This document shows, one piece after another, positions 39,301 through 49,140 of a stretch of 64,000 nt of DNA. Position 1 is the stretch's first letter. Every line of letters starts with the position of its first letter. The notes below the pieces were generated by a model. The model searched no databases, was not told where the DNA came from, and saw nothing but the letters and a program-made list of their open reading frames with translations. The position numbers and the translations under genes are program-made. The DNA lies in the NCBI GenBank assembly GCA_030062745.1, contig CP099840.1, positions 10,407,033 to 10,471,032 on the forward strand, read 5' to 3'. The DNA comes from Capitulum mitella (lineage: Eukaryota; Arthropoda; Thecostraca; Pollicipedomorpha; Pollicipedidae).

Positions 39301-41076
39301 TACCTTGCCGCAAAGTGTGTCTCGATATGAAGCGAAAGTGCTAACCAGCGTAGGATTACGGACATGGTCGCATGCAGTGGTAATTGCACTTTCAGGAAAC
39401 CAATCTTCCTGCTTAAAATCCTCTTTGTGAGGGATGAACTGGATTGAAAAGAAGTTAAATGGCCTAAAACATAGTTGGCAAATATCACGCCTCATAAGTT
39501 CTCCCTTTCGTACTTTTCAGCCATCGGAATGTGTAATGCAAAACAGAATCAGGACAGAAAAGCGAATGCGGCCAAAGTTCTTCAGGCCCGAGTTAACTTG
39601 TGTCTAGCTTGAATCTGCACTTAGCACAAGCGACCAATAACAGTTCGTTTCATCTCCAGTTCCCGACGAATGCAAGGAATTAAGCTTCATATTTTTCTAC
39701 GTGGAGTTAAAATTCGTATGCCGAACCTGTTGGAACAACAAGAAACCGCAGATGGATTCGTATGGATCACGTTATTCGGAGCATATATCAGTATGTTGCA
39801 AACAACAATATGCTGGAACAATATGGCATACCTGCGTCTATGGAATCAGTGCCACGGACTCCTCCGACGGAAGCGTGCCACCTAATGACGTTTTTTCATG
39901 ACACGCTTTCCCCGAACAACTTTTAATCAATGGACAACTGAATAAAAATGTCATTACGGAGTCACATGCATTAGCATTGTTATATTCGACTGCGTATGGT
40001 GTATGACCGCGTCCCGTGCTCAGTGTTCATGTGTTGCTCCGTTTTCTCAACATTTGCGTTGCTCTAGGTATGCGTATACGGTGACGTCAGACCCAGCAGT
40101 CAGCCGGTGACCTGAGAACGCCTACCAAATGACAGGAGTCCGCTTAGGCGTGGCACAGTTTGTGGGTCTGTCCCGTCGGCCGGTAGCCGCCAGATAATGT
40201 CGGACTGTTTTGGAAGTTGTGTCTTCATTTCAGGTCCGTGCGTCCCGAGCAGTACGCCCGGTCAGAGCAGCGTGTACTGCACGGCGAGCAGACGGTGGTG
40301 AGTATTGCTCGCCATCGAGGTACGTCGCGGCTGTACACGAATAAATTTTGTACGCACAAAAAGCTGTCTTGATGTGCAGCGAAGTGCGGGCTTTATTCTG
40401 AAGGGAATTCTTTGCAATAAGAATTCGAGATCGTCCCTCTCCCCCAAAAAGTGAACGCTTTGTAAAAGTAAGATATACCATGATATATAGCACGCGGGCA
40501 TTTCACAAAACTCTTGCTATTCTGTGTCATAGTCAAAAAATTAAACGAAAGATGGTAAAGTGGTTCAAAGAAACATTCAATTAACAATGCGGGCCTTAAC
40601 GATATTTCTGCACCTGCCAGAACTGAGCCCGTTATCGCATCCGGTAGCTCATCGCTCTGCGCAATAACCAGGTTAGCGAACAACCGCTTACCGACAGCGT
40701 AAGGGCGGCAGGAGGGGGGGGGGGGCAACAGAAAGTACGCCATCCTGACAGGGAACTCGCTTGCACGAGCGCACACCAATGCGAGACTGGGACGAGACTC
40801 TATACGCCATGACTTTGTGCGCGATGTTCAGGTTCATCTGCGTGGCGAGCATTTGGTCGGGAGGCGTGGATCTAGTGATCTGGGGCCCGTCGGGACACGT
40901 CTCACTGACCGTTTTGTCTCCCAGGTGTTGGATGTTGCAGTGGAGGTGAGCAGGTCGGCCGATCGGCGTCACCACGTGCCGCGAGCTCGTGTTGAGGAAG
41001 ACCGGCTGCAGCATGGACGGTCGCTGCCAAGGCGGCCGCGACGGCGGCTCCTCCGCCGACTGCAGCGCCGCCAGAC
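12290..41076 (-). CDS. dpr: Dpr-family two-Ig-domain neuronal cell-surface protein, 3' five exons (5' end missing)
   Basis: Join of 41076-40910, 32376-32166, 22007-21830, 14220-14123 and 12387-12290 on the minus strand. Seen: all four junctions keep one open frame (intron phases 0, 1, 2, 1), giving 250 residues and a stop. Ig1 has Cys47, Trp59 and DSGVYEC (Cys109) followed by QVSTEPKISL. Ig2 has SGSDVNLTC (Cys150), YWY (Trp161) and DSGNYTC (Cys202). The tail reads VINGEHPAAMQH. Sequons lie at N29, N147 and N199. Known: Dprs are neuronal surface receptors that bind DIP partners through Ig1 and help specify synaptic connections; they are reported to be GPI-anchored. Inferred: the symbol is at family level, as I cannot tell which paralogue this is. 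The start codon and most of the signal peptide lie on an upstream exon not found here. Introns of 1.7-10 kb fit a neural gene. Confidence 0.93.
12388..14122 (-). other. Intron 4 of the Dpr-like gene (1735 bp)
   Basis: Donor gtgagc, acceptor ttcgcag. It holds GC-rich blocks (12388-12560 and 13490-13720) around ordinary sequence. I see no further exon, RNA gene or recognisable transposon. Confidence 0.85.
14123..14220 (-). CDS. Dpr-like gene, exon with last part of Ig2
   Basis: 98 bp, residues 186 (split) to 218 plus one base. The acceptor is ctctctgttccag before ACTACA and the donor is CAACG before gtgagc. Codon 186 is completed as CG+A (Arg), giving SRLHISGAMSKDSGNYTC with Cys202, the second cysteine of Ig2. 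It then runs through VPVSVVLHVIN. The open frame continues upstream of the acceptor by chance; the acceptor was chosen because the phase and the family alignment both require it. Confidence 0.93.
15254..15329. repeat. Compound (CA)(TA)(TG) microsatellite
   Basis: (CA)4, then about 20 TA units, then about 11 TG units, giving a self-complementary tract. Confidence 0.95.
15733..15756. repeat. (CA)12 microsatellite
   Basis: Uninterrupted CA dinucleotide run. Confidence 0.95.
16060..16610. repeat. Minisatellite, 15-bp unit, about 36 copies
   Basis: Unit gttggtcgggctgcc with variants such as gttggtttgtttgct. Because 15 is a multiple of three and the unit lacks stops in several frames, it creates pentapeptide-repeat open frames on both strands (AVGRA-type on plus). 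These are not evidence of a gene. Confidence 0.92.
20030..20235. repeat. Minisatellite, 24-bp unit
   Basis: About eight copies of a unit like gaccgtctccagtgtccgac. The 24-bp period keeps frames open, which explains the long open frames here. Confidence 0.85.
21601..21665. mobile_element. Fragment of a family B MITE end
   Basis: The reverse complement reads cgaacaggggcg, then a G-run and gcagttagctgccccc, similar to the right end of 44697-45916. No second end was found nearby. Confidence 0.35.
21830..22007 (-). CDS. Dpr-like gene, exon with first part of Ig2
   Basis: 178 bp, residues 127 (split) to 185 plus two bases of codon 186. Two acceptors compete: tttccag, and ctctctcag seven bases upstream. 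Only the upstream one keeps the frame from the previous exon. It gives DVVVSRARILGNRE, which matches the normal Dpr inter-domain linker. The exon then encodes SGSDVNLTCEVSHD, SIYWYHKGRVINY and ends at TYSR, with donor gtcagt. The loop after Cys150 is shorter than in many Drosophila Dprs, which have a SPEPP-type segment there. Confidence 0.92.
23500..23730. repeat. Decayed minisatellite, unit about 46 bp
   Basis: Recurring cagagggtcagag and cagtgggtcag words followed by a ccaggga-type word, about five diverged copies. Confidence 0.5.
24690..25330. repeat. Minisatellite (unit about 58 bp) in two blocks
   Basis: Copies of ggtagactgtcccgcagtac lie at about 24700, 24753 and 24810, and again at about 25235 and 25290. 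The blocks are separated by about 400 bp that holds the palindromic repeat at 25083. Confidence 0.65.
25083..25137 (+). repeat. Dispersed palindromic repeat, copy 2
   Basis: It starts with a perfect 18-bp palindrome, ggtatggaattccatacc, followed by ttttctttggtatgg and ctccatgcc. It is the counterpart of the minus-strand copy at 4320-4374 and sits between two blocks of a minisatellite. Confidence 0.55.
27380..28460 (+). pseudogene. Tc1/mariner-superfamily transposase relic
   Basis: Broken copy of a transposase of the IS630-Tc1-mariner group, inside intron 2 and antisense to the Dpr-like gene. Fragments in order: LWQAKLWGAKRMCREFP (27388 on), GSGRPQSGRTVENV, a helix-turn-helix ISQSTVNRIINRDLGLPCF (about 27645-27702), MGKTDL, the second catalytic block FRQDGATCHT (Asp codon 28118-28120) and the third block SPDSNPRDY (Asp codon 28243-28245). 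Defects: stops, frame changes, loss of the region with the first catalytic Asp, and a short duplication near 28150. The two catalytic blocks are out of frame with each other. It cannot encode an active enzyme. Terminal repeats were not identified. Confidence 0.88.
30611..31740 (+). mobile_element. TTAA-bounded piggyBac-like MITE, family A copy 2 (1.1 kb)
   Basis: Left end TTGACCCTGTTCCCGGAGG (TTAA changed to TTGA), right end GGTAACAGGGTTAA. The interior aligns with 9012-10224 along its length, including the acgtcatggcaaatcgattg block near the right end and the right G/C hairpin (gggggctgaatccgcccc). It is non-coding and sits in intron 2 of the Dpr-like gene. Confidence 0.78.
32166..32376 (-). 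CDS. Dpr-like gene, exon with second half of Ig1
   Basis: 211 bp, residues 57-126 plus one base of codon 127. The acceptor is ctgccgcag before GTCTCCTGG and the donor is GTGGTCG before gtgagt. It encodes VSWVRKSDLHILTVG, then FTYTTDKRF, WTLKV, and the family hallmark DSGVYECQVSTEPKISL. In known Dpr structures the strands in this half of Ig1 form the surface that binds DIP proteins. It is the most strongly conserved exon of the set, which made recognition of the family secure. Confidence 0.95.
34060..34290. repeat. Minisatellite, unit about 31-34 bp
   Basis: Copies of aggaggacggacagagcgg with caggagcctac, six or more, purine-rich on the plus strand. Confidence 0.85.
35098..35202. repeat. Short tandem duplication, unit about 50 bp
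   Basis: tatcccagcagatatta and tatcccagcagatacta follow each other with similar AT-rich spacers; a third, diverged cccagcagcattg precedes them. Confidence 0.65.
35288..35309. repeat. GA microsatellite
   Basis: About eleven GA units. Confidence 0.9.
35785..35885. repeat. Minisatellite, 20-22-bp unit
   Basis: Four to five copies of ctctcagaccgaggccgtgc. Confidence 0.85.
40910..41076 (-). CDS. Dpr-like gene, exon with end of signal peptide and first half of Ig1
   Basis: 167 bp, residues 1 (split codon) to 56. The acceptor reads gttcgcag before GTCTGG, so the exon starts in phase 1. The donor follows GGAGACAAAACG and reads gtcagt, ending in phase 0. The first residues, LAALQSAEE, look like the end of a signal peptide with cleavage near Ser7 or Ala8. 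Then comes a proline-rich linker and the start of Ig1: PVFLNTSSRHVV, and Cys47 in HLHCNIQHLGDKT. The NxGxKT ending immediately before an intron is the usual Dpr arrangement. The polypyrimidine tract before the acceptor is weak, so an upstream acceptor in the same open frame remains possible. A decayed minisatellite begins about 20 bp beyond the acceptor. Confidence 0.88.
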
Positions 41077-41097
41077 CTGCGAACACGGCGATTCTGT

Positions 41098-41650
41098 CAC
41101 ACCCGTCAATATTGCAGCCAGCCGCCAAACCCGTCAACACTGCAACGCCGTCACGTCCGTCAACAAAGCAGAAGCATCAGGTCTGCCAACGCGGCAGAGC
41201 TGCCACGCTCGTCAACACTGTAGTACCAACAAACCTGATAATACAAACGACGACGACGACGCTTCGTGACGAGCCTTCCCACACGATGATAAGCATGCCT
41301 ACATAACAGCAGTGTGACACATTACAACCTAGCCAAGCATGTCACGCGCCTGGCAAGCCCGATAAAACAGCAAAGTTATCCCCGCCTAGGAAGCAATACC
41401 GACCGTGATGGACCTCTTAAAACGTCTGCGAGCTGTCTTATCTAGCATTGCTGCGAGTTAAAGCAACAGCAATATCCACAAATGTCATATCACATCAAAC
41501 AAAAGCAGTGAGCCTTCACACACAACCCTACGAAACCTACCAGAATGACACCATTACCATGCCTGTCAACACTTAGCTGTCCAACGCGCTGAAAGCCAGT
41601 CATCGTAATGCTGGCATACCGGTCAACATTATAGCGAGGTTTTCGCGTCT
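41098..41650. repeat. Decayed minisatellite abutting the first visible exon
   Basis: Recurring cgtcaacactgcaac-like words (41104, 41132, 41157, 41213, 41568, 41629) in a strongly diverged array. It begins about 20 bp from the exon acceptor. Confidence 0.4.
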
Positions 41651-44309
41651 TTCCCACCGCCGACAAAAGCGTAGAACTCCCCGTCATATCTGTGCTAACA
41701 GCACTACGTCTTCGTCCCCAAATACTTTCTGGAATAAGTGAAGAAATCAATGGAAGAATGGAATAAGTGCTGGAATAACGAAAAGAGTGGAAATGGAATG
41801 AAATGAAACTGAAAGAAAATCGTCGCTGGAGACAGCAGAAGCAACAAGCAGGTCCTATTCACGGAATCAGACAAGCTTTAGGAGTGGGGTCGTGCAACGT
41901 CGGTGCTGTCAAACTATCCAAACCCGACTTTCTGGGACATCACACTGTTTGGAGTCGTTAGTTCACGCTTAAGTCGCAGCCATTTTGGCTCGAAGATAAA
42001 CTTCGAAAAATGGAATTGTTTAAGTAGGCGTCAAAACTTTTAATGAAAATGGGGTAAATGGATGCGTAGGACCATCAAAGGCAATTTTTTTTTATTCTAG
42101 CAAATGGCCAGATAAATGGATGCGTAAGATTTTCGCAGGCAATATTTCTGCGCTGACGGGATGCTCAGCTATTCACTACACGCGAACCTGAAGAGACATC
42201 AGTGGGATGGGACTTAATTTCATTGCAGCCGGTGTCGACTGCCAGCCAGTGCGTGATACGATTTATTAAAGAAGGATAATGTCTGGTTACTTACTCGTAA
42301 ATTCACAGTGCCTCGCCCGTACTGTGTCCAACGAGGCATGCGCCTATAAATAATGGTATTTGTCCCAGAAAACCCATGCAAAAGTTCTTTATTGGTGTTT
42401 CATGCCAGCGAGCACGTTAATATTTTAGCCGCCGCTGACTGCTTGTCACGAAAAGCGAGCGAACCCGACGAAAACATGCTGGTGTCGATTTACACTCAGA
42501 GACAGCCGACTGCGAATTTAATTGCGAAGCGATTCGTGCGTCTAATGACATTGATGTCCTGCGACGGTGCAAACAGTCACCGCCGTTTAAAAGAAAAACG
42601 TAACTTGTCGTGTCCACATCGGCCGCTACCGAGCGCGTGCAGGAGTCCATGGCCGACTAAACCGGGGTGGTTACGGACAGCGACATTGCCGAACAGTGTC
42701 CATACCACCAGGCACCGCTCTAGAGACACCCTTCAAAATACACCGGGAGTGTAAGCATGACTGCATAGGATGAGGAAGGCACATACGAAGAGGACAAAAA
42801 CGGGTCGAACCCAGAATTTTGAGGCATAGTCTGGAAATACTCATGATTCTCTACATCCACTTGATATCTTCCCTTTTTCGGTTCTCTGCATTTGACTAAC
42901 AATTCAACTAAGACCAGGTCATAGCTTTTAGATTTGTGATCTGATTCTGAAGCTCGGCAAATGTTGAATATATGACGGCAAATATATTTGCGCCGCATCT
43001 CCTTCCTCGTCCTAGGATATTGGAAACGCATGCATTGCAATATTAGAGCAAAAGATCGCTCATAAGTTTGTCCTGATGACAATGAGACAAAAGAAGGCCA
43101 TAACTGTGCATTAAATACTGTTTTTTCTCTGATCTGGCCTCACATAGTACTCTAATCCACACAACAGACGGACCAATTTTATAGTTTTTCGATTGACTGC
43201 CAATCTGAGGCACAGATAAGTGTTCCACGTTATATGATTAAATGAAATTCAGAAGACTGGACGTAAATCCATCTTACCAGCATACTGAGTTATGGTCCAC
43301 AAGTCTCAAAAGATTTACGGGCCCTGAATATTCATACCGAGCTGTCTTCCTCCGCGGCATCCTCATATTCGTCTTCGCCTTGATTTGTATCCGTGCTTTA
43401 TAGCACCTCGCATCGTTGCAACCACCAGGACTTTGTGACGTCCATGAGCTGTTTGGACGCCGCAGGTCACGCAAGCTGCAGCAAGCTGTCAAGGTCGGAC
43501 CCGATCTTGACAGGCAGTGCTGAGCATAACTCGTTATAGCTTTCGGCCAGGCCAGGCCAACCAGTTCATGGTTCTGTTGACTTAGGTTCAGGCAGAGGAC
43601 TTAACAGCTCCCGACCAGGATTGTTGTATTATATGTGGATCGTGGGAATCCGCGCGAGCAGTGCAGTTCAGCTCAGCTCAGCTCAGTTTAGCATGAGCTG
43701 CACTGCGCACGCAAGACATCAAGCCAAATGTTCGGGTGTCATTCTCGTTTCAGATTCTGTGTATCGGAAACCAAGCGGAGATCTTTACACCCTGCGGTAA
43801 TACTCTAGCAAATTCTGTGACGACAACCAAACGGCCTGCGTCGGAGATGATAGGAAACGCGAGACGGATATAACTTATCTCGAAACTTTTGTCGTGAATG
43901 AGGGCCGCCATGACTTCACAGATAAAAATTTTCCTTGCAGCTGCTTTTCTGGGACAGCGTAAGGCACAGATGTCGGCTCCAGGATATATGGGTACAAAGC
44001 GAATGTTTGTAGCAAAAGTTTTTTGTTTTCTTTTGTTTCGATGTCGTTTTACTGCTTCCTGCTTTTCAGCGGAGCAACTCGCAGAGCGGAAAGTGAACAC
44101 TGGTTGACGGATCGACATTACGCAGGCCGATCGGCCGGCTTCTGCCCCCTCTCGGCCGGCGCGGCCGAGCTGGCGACGGCGTCCGGCCTCCGACGGCGGC
44201 AGGCGGCTCAGAGGCCGGACCGGCGGTGCTGCCGTGAATAACAACCGGCCGACCGGCCACTGCAGGCGGCAGCCGACAGCCGGCACAGGCGCCGGCAGAC
44301 AGCTCGCCG
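41651..44309. other. No recognised gene
   Basis: Upstream flank or first intron of the Dpr-like gene. Mixed composition, becoming GC-rich from 44.1 kb. A run of the pentamer agctc occurs near 43670. No start-codon exon with a convincing signal peptide and donor was found. Confidence 0.5.
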
Positions 44310-44640
44310 ACTCCGCTCGAGAGCTTACTGGCGTCGCCTAGCAGCTCAGAGGCGCCGGATGGAAGCCAGAGGTGTCGGCCAACAGCTTGGAGGTGTCTCC
44401 CCTCAGCTAAGAGGCGTTTCCCCGCAATCGGAGGTGTCGCACCACGGCTAGGAGGTGTTGAACAGTTAGGATTGTGATCTGACAACTAGGGGTTATCATC
44501 GACAGACTAGAAAAGAGGACCTGTCGGCCATAGGCTCGGTAGCTCAGAAGTGTTGTCAGACAGTTCAGGGGTGTCATCAGATAGTTCAGGGGTGTTGGCG
44601 GACAGCTCAGACGCGTCTTCCGACAGCCCGGCCGTCCCCA
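44310..44640. repeat. Minisatellite, 21-bp unit
   Basis: Best units at 44563-44625: cagttcaggggtgtcatcag followed by similar copies. Units become diverged toward 44310. Confidence 0.75.
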
Positions 44641-44696
44641 GAGCTGAGACCGGCCCGCGACCCTGTTAACTCCACTGTAAATGTCTGCCGGAGACT

Positions 44697-45916
44697 TAAA
44701 CCGTCCCCGACTGGGGGGCAGTTGACTGCTCCCCCTGAGATTTTTCTGGGATTGCGAGAGAACCAACAAACACTGAGTTACCAAACTTTGTGTACCTTTT
44801 GCTTCATCAATTTTACATCTCGTGTCAAAATTTTGACCTCAGGTCACGTCAGGTGCCTGACCTAAGTCAGGTCAAACAGACCTATGTCAAAGAAAGTTTA
44901 GCGCCCTCTAACTTTTTTGCAAAATAAGAGATCTCAATAATACTTCCAGGGATTAGTGAACATGACAGATGCAACAAATCTGCTATCCCAGATTTTTCGG
45001 AATTTTCCGGGTCATTGACCTAAGGTCAACTCCATTTTTAAGACATTTCGTCGTTTTTTTCGGAATTTGACGGAATATTTCATAACATGTTTAGTGTGGA
45101 GTGAAGCAGACATCTAATTACCGTCACTGGGCAAAGTATCAATGACTTCCAGCCATTGACCTCAGGTCAGGTCATCAATAACTGTAGTGGGCCAAAATGT
45201 ACCAGTCAAAATCAGCAATGAATTACTCAGAAAGGGTAGAAAATGGCAGAACTAGCTTGCACAGACGTAAGTAATACCAGGAACCTTAAAAAGTTTGAAA
45301 AGTAGCATATTTTGGAAATAAACAGGCTCTTGCGAATAAAACTCCGCCAATTTTGTACATTGGTAACTAATGAATTTTTCCAAAATTTAAGCATGAAAAA
45401 CTATCACAAGAATCTCTAAGATCAATAAAATATACATAGATTGTCTTTTTTCGCGAAAATAAAGAAACGCCAAAATTAGTTCCCGTCAATTTGTTACTGC
45501 ATACGGCAGCAGCGCACGCCTACAGCTGCCGCGAGAAATGCCGTGTCTTTAACTCAACGTTTCGGCGTATATATTGAACAAATCTGGGAAATTAGACGTG
45601 TATCGGCATCCGCGGACCTTTACTTGTGCGCCGGTGTCGTTACCTAAGCGTTTTTAGTCACAGCTCTTGAGATTCAGGCCATTTCTCGGTCTCATGCAGT
45701 CGGCTATGAGAAAACATATATAGGGCGTAAATTGCTTACATATTATCTTAAACTAAAAATGAGACCAGTTTCGAGCTCTACTCGTCACAAGCTTTCCAAC
45801 GGTATGCTTATTTTTATCGTGCGACCAACCGTTCGTGAGTTAGAGAGGGGCGGCCAACTGCCCCCCCCCCCCAGTCGCCCATGTTCGAAACGGACCGACG
45901 GTCGTACGCGGGTTAA
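44697..45916. mobile_element. TTAA-bounded MITE, family B (1.2 kb)
   Basis: TTAA at 44697-44700 and 45913-45916. The subterminal regions are inverted copies: cgactggggggcagttg on the left, and the reverse complement of the right end reads cgactggggg followed by gcagttg. It has the same layout as family A (TTAA, short end, G/C hairpin), but the sequence differs. The interior is AT-rich and full of tgacct/aggtca words at 44840-44880 and 45160-45180, with no coding frame. Confidence 0.6.
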
Positions 45917-46300
45917 TCCGCCTGCCGTCCTGCCGCAGACTTAATCCACCGGCCGTCCTGCCGCAGATGTAATGCGCCGCCGTCCTGCCGCAGATGTGAT
46001 CCGCCGGCCGTCCTGCCGCAGATGTGATCCGCCGGCCGTCCTGCCGCAGATGTAATCCGCCGCCGTCCTGCCGCAGATGTGATCCGCCGGCCGTCCTGCC
46101 GCAGATGTGATCCGCCGGCCGTCCTGCCGCAGATGTAATCCGCCGCCGTCCTGCCGCAGACTTAATCCGCCGGCGTCCTGCCGCAGATGTAATCCGCCGC
46201 CCTCCTGCCGCAGATGTAATCCGCCGCCCTCCTGCCGCAGATGTGATCCGCCGGCCGTCCTGCCGCAGATGTAATCCGCCGGCCTTCCTGTCTGCCGAGG
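45917..46300. repeat. Minisatellite, 27-28-bp unit, about 13 copies
   Basis: Unit gccgtcctgccgcagatgtg plus atccgccg, with a one-base length variant. It starts right at the TTAA end of the MITE at 45916. Confidence 0.92.
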
Positions 46301-46661
46301 CCGCGGCCGGTTCCGGGCCGCCGCGATCTGAGATTCCGGGGCGATAGGACCGCGTCCGGAGGCGTGCCGGGAGGCTCTTTCAGCGGGCAGCCAGGCGGCT
46401 GGCGACGTCCGGCGAGTTGCCTTTCGACATTTACTGGCGCTTTAGCCGGTAACGTTTCAGCGTTAGCCCGTTTTGCGCCACGGCTGCGGTTCAACGGCGG
46501 TTCGTCGCTGCGCGTGAAGTATTCCGGTACTTGGCTGAGAGAGGACGGCCATTGCCGGGCGGGCCGCGAGACCGCGCTGCTGAACAAATGGCCCGTCAGG
46601 ACCCAAACGACCTCGGGCAAACAAACGGGGAGCGGCCGAGCTCGGGCCGGCGAGCCGACCA

Positions 46662-46925
46662 GATCGTCTGCAGACTGTACAGACTGTCCGCAGACTGTGC
46701 AGACCGCCTGAAGACTGTACAGACCAGTTGTAGTTGTACAGACCGTCTGCAGGCTGCCAAGAACCGTCTGCAGACTGTACAGACCGTCTGCAGCCTGTAA
46801 ATACCGTCTTCACACTGCACAGACCGTATGCAGACTGCAGAGACCGTCCACAGACTGTACAGGCCTTCCGGAGTCCGTACAGACCGTCTGCAGACCGTCT
46901 GTAGACTGTACAGACTATTGACTGA
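46662..46925. repeat. Minisatellite, 20-bp unit, about 13 copies
   Basis: Unit agaccgtctgcagactgtac with moderate divergence. It contains many PstI-like ctgcag words. Confidence 0.9.
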
Positions 46926-48284
46926 CTCCACCCCGAAAGACTAAGTACTCTGCTTACAGACCACACTTCCTCCAACAGACTTTAGCTACGTCAACAACCT
47001 GGGCTCGTCTGCCAGTTTCAGCATACCCGGAAAGCGGGATGATCATTTTGTTTCCATGAAACCAACGATAGGCATGATTTCAAGTGATTTTTCCTTCACC
47101 CGAAAATCGCATTTTGAAGATCCGTCGGCATGGCACAAAGCACCGCTGCTATTTACCATTCCATTATTCAAAGCCGTTCAAAGATGGTAGCAATGCTTTT
47201 GCTACCTAACAACAGCGGACTGCGCAATCCACAAAGCATGCTGAACTTCTGAGCACCTACCAAGTCACTTTTCTCACTGAAAGAGTGACCATGACGCATA
47301 CAAAAGAAACATGAAGATGCACTTGAGGTTAGCAGGAAGCATTGTACGTCCATCATTTCATCGGCATCTTCGCCTGCGGTGTTGCCGTGCCAGACATCCG
47401 TATGTGAACCAGCGGGCAATGGCAGACCCAGGAAGCATCTCACGTGCAGCCATCCAGTGGAAAACAGCGCCAGTGTAATTTTCTTCTCCGGCTGCCGCTG
47501 CAGCCTCATTCAATTACACGGCGCTAATTTTGCGTTGATTTAAGTTAGCGGGATTGGATCCGAGCTATCTCCATGAGAGTGGCTCTCGCCGGTCGAGGCG
47601 GGATGCTAATTACGGGTCGATGACGGGCACGTGCTGGCCGTGACGCACAACCGGCTCAGTCTATCTCGGCTGTGCTGTATACTCGGTGCACATACATGTA
47701 ACGACGACTCCCGATGTGGTCCACGGGAGTCGTCATTACAACAGTCACCTCGGATCCTTTTTTTCTGAGACCGTCCGAGAGTAACACACTCGATCTGGGC
47801 TTTCAGATAAGGTTTTTAGCAGATGCATAGCGTCCATAGTATGAGCGGAAGGACATTTAACTCGGTATTTTTTCCATCTAGGTTATGATATTTAACTAAA
47901 AATACAGTAGCTTTAAACGGCGAATTCGTTTTTTGGTTACGTTCCTCTCGGGCTGGGCAAAGTTCTAAGTTTGATACGACCCGACTGTTTACAGCGATGC
48001 CCTCATCATCTAGAATTCGGGACTTTAAATTTGCTTTGAAATGATTTACATGGAGTTTGGCTTTCGCATGATGACAAATTCAACTCTTGGATTATTTATA
48101 ATTTGGCTTATCTTTATGGCGGTTACCCTGACATAAAATTTCCCATTAATGGAATAAATGCAAGATAAAGCCATGAACGCGGTGTCGTTTTAACAGCTTT
48201 GTACAGGCCAATAAGTAATGTTTCTTTTTTAAGAAACGGCTTCACTTACCACCGAGAACTATGACTGACTCGCCTCGGTCCCGA
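46926..48284. other. No recognised gene; one strong hairpin
   Basis: Ordinary mixed sequence apart from the inverted repeat at 47698-47739. Confidence 0.5.
47698..47739. repeat. Inverted repeat, 16-bp stem with one mismatch
   Basis: gtaacgacgactcccg and cgggagtcgtcattac flank a 10-base loop; the inner 11 bp pair perfectly. It lies outside any minisatellite. No poly-T run follows directly, and its role is unknown. Confidence 0.8.
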
Positions 48285-48800
48285 CCAGGTCACGGTACAG
48301 CGTCTGACCAGGTCAAGTCGGAGCACGGAGTCTAACCAGGTAGGGTCAGAAGACAGGGCCTGCCCAAACCAGGTCAGGAGATAGAGCCTGATCAGGCCAG
48401 GCTCAAGTCAGGTCAGGTCAGGGACAGAGTCTGGCCCGGTCAGGTCAGGGACAGAATCCGACCAGGTCACGTCAAGAACAGAGTCTGACCAGGTCGGGTC
48501 AGGGGACAAAGCCTGCCCAGACCAGATCATGGGATAGATCCTGACCAGGTCAGGTCAAGGACAAAGTCTGACCCGGTCAGGTCAGGAGCAGAGTCTGACC
48601 CGGCCAGGTCAGGGGTAGAATTTGACCAGGCCAGGTCAGGGCTGGAGTCTGACCAGGCCAGGTCAGGGACAGAGTCTGACCAAGCCAGGTCAGGGGCAGA
48701 GTCTGATCCGGTCAGGTCAGGGATAGAGCCTGACCCGGTCAGGACAGGAACAGAGTCTTGCCCGGTCAAGTCAGGGGCAGAGTCTGAGCCGGTCAGTTCG
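48285..48800. repeat. Minisatellite, 27-bp unit, about 18 copies
   Basis: Unit agagtctgacccggtcaggt plus caggggac. The unit contains aggtca, so the array is dense in that hexamer. It runs into a GC-rich block (48780-49140). Confidence 0.92.
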
Positions 48801-49140
48801 GCGCCAGGCCGGGGTCAGGGGCGGCCGGCCGGGCCGGAACCGTGGCCCCGCACAGGCACGGCTGACCAGGGCGGCCTCGATCGATTGCGGTGCGAGTCGC
48901 CGCCGGCCGCCGGCCCGAGTCGCGGCAACTTCCCTGCGAACGTCGCCGTCCAACTGGCTGAATGCGGCATTAACGAACCGGCCTTATCGACAGCGGTCTG
49001 GCGGCCAGGGCGGTCCGGCGACGGCGGCCGGGCGCCGTTTTTGTCGGCCGCGGCCTCGCTGTTTTCGCCGCCGATTACCGCTAACTTCGCCCCAATCGTT
49101 ATCGAGTCGGCCGAAACTATCGGCTCCGGCCACTTTCGGT

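Larger units (their letters stand above)
32377..40909 (-). other. Intron 1 of the visible Dpr-like gene (8533 bp)
   Basis: Donor gtcagt, acceptor ctgccgcag. Contents: a GC-rich block at 33.48-33.62 kb, a 31-34-bp minisatellite at 34.06-34.29 kb, a CpG-rich stretch with AT-rich homeodomain-like cores at 34.45-34.77 kb, a roughly 50-bp duplication near 35.1 kb, a GA microsatellite at 35.29 kb, a 20-22-bp minisatellite at 35.79-35.89 kb and a GC-rich block at 35.99-36.62 kb. From 36.7 to 40.9 kb it is AT-richer and shows no feature I recognise. Confidence 0.85.

Noticed and set aside
40904-40909. Donor at gtgaga four bases downstream of the chosen gtcagt site in the first exon
   Set aside because: It would leave phase 1, which conflicts with the phase-0 acceptor of the next exon and inserts extra sequence into the conserved KTVSW segment.
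45917-46300. CRISPR-like array (regular repeats of 28 bp)
   Set aside because: There are no unique spacers; the units are contiguous. It is a minisatellite in a eukaryotic genome.
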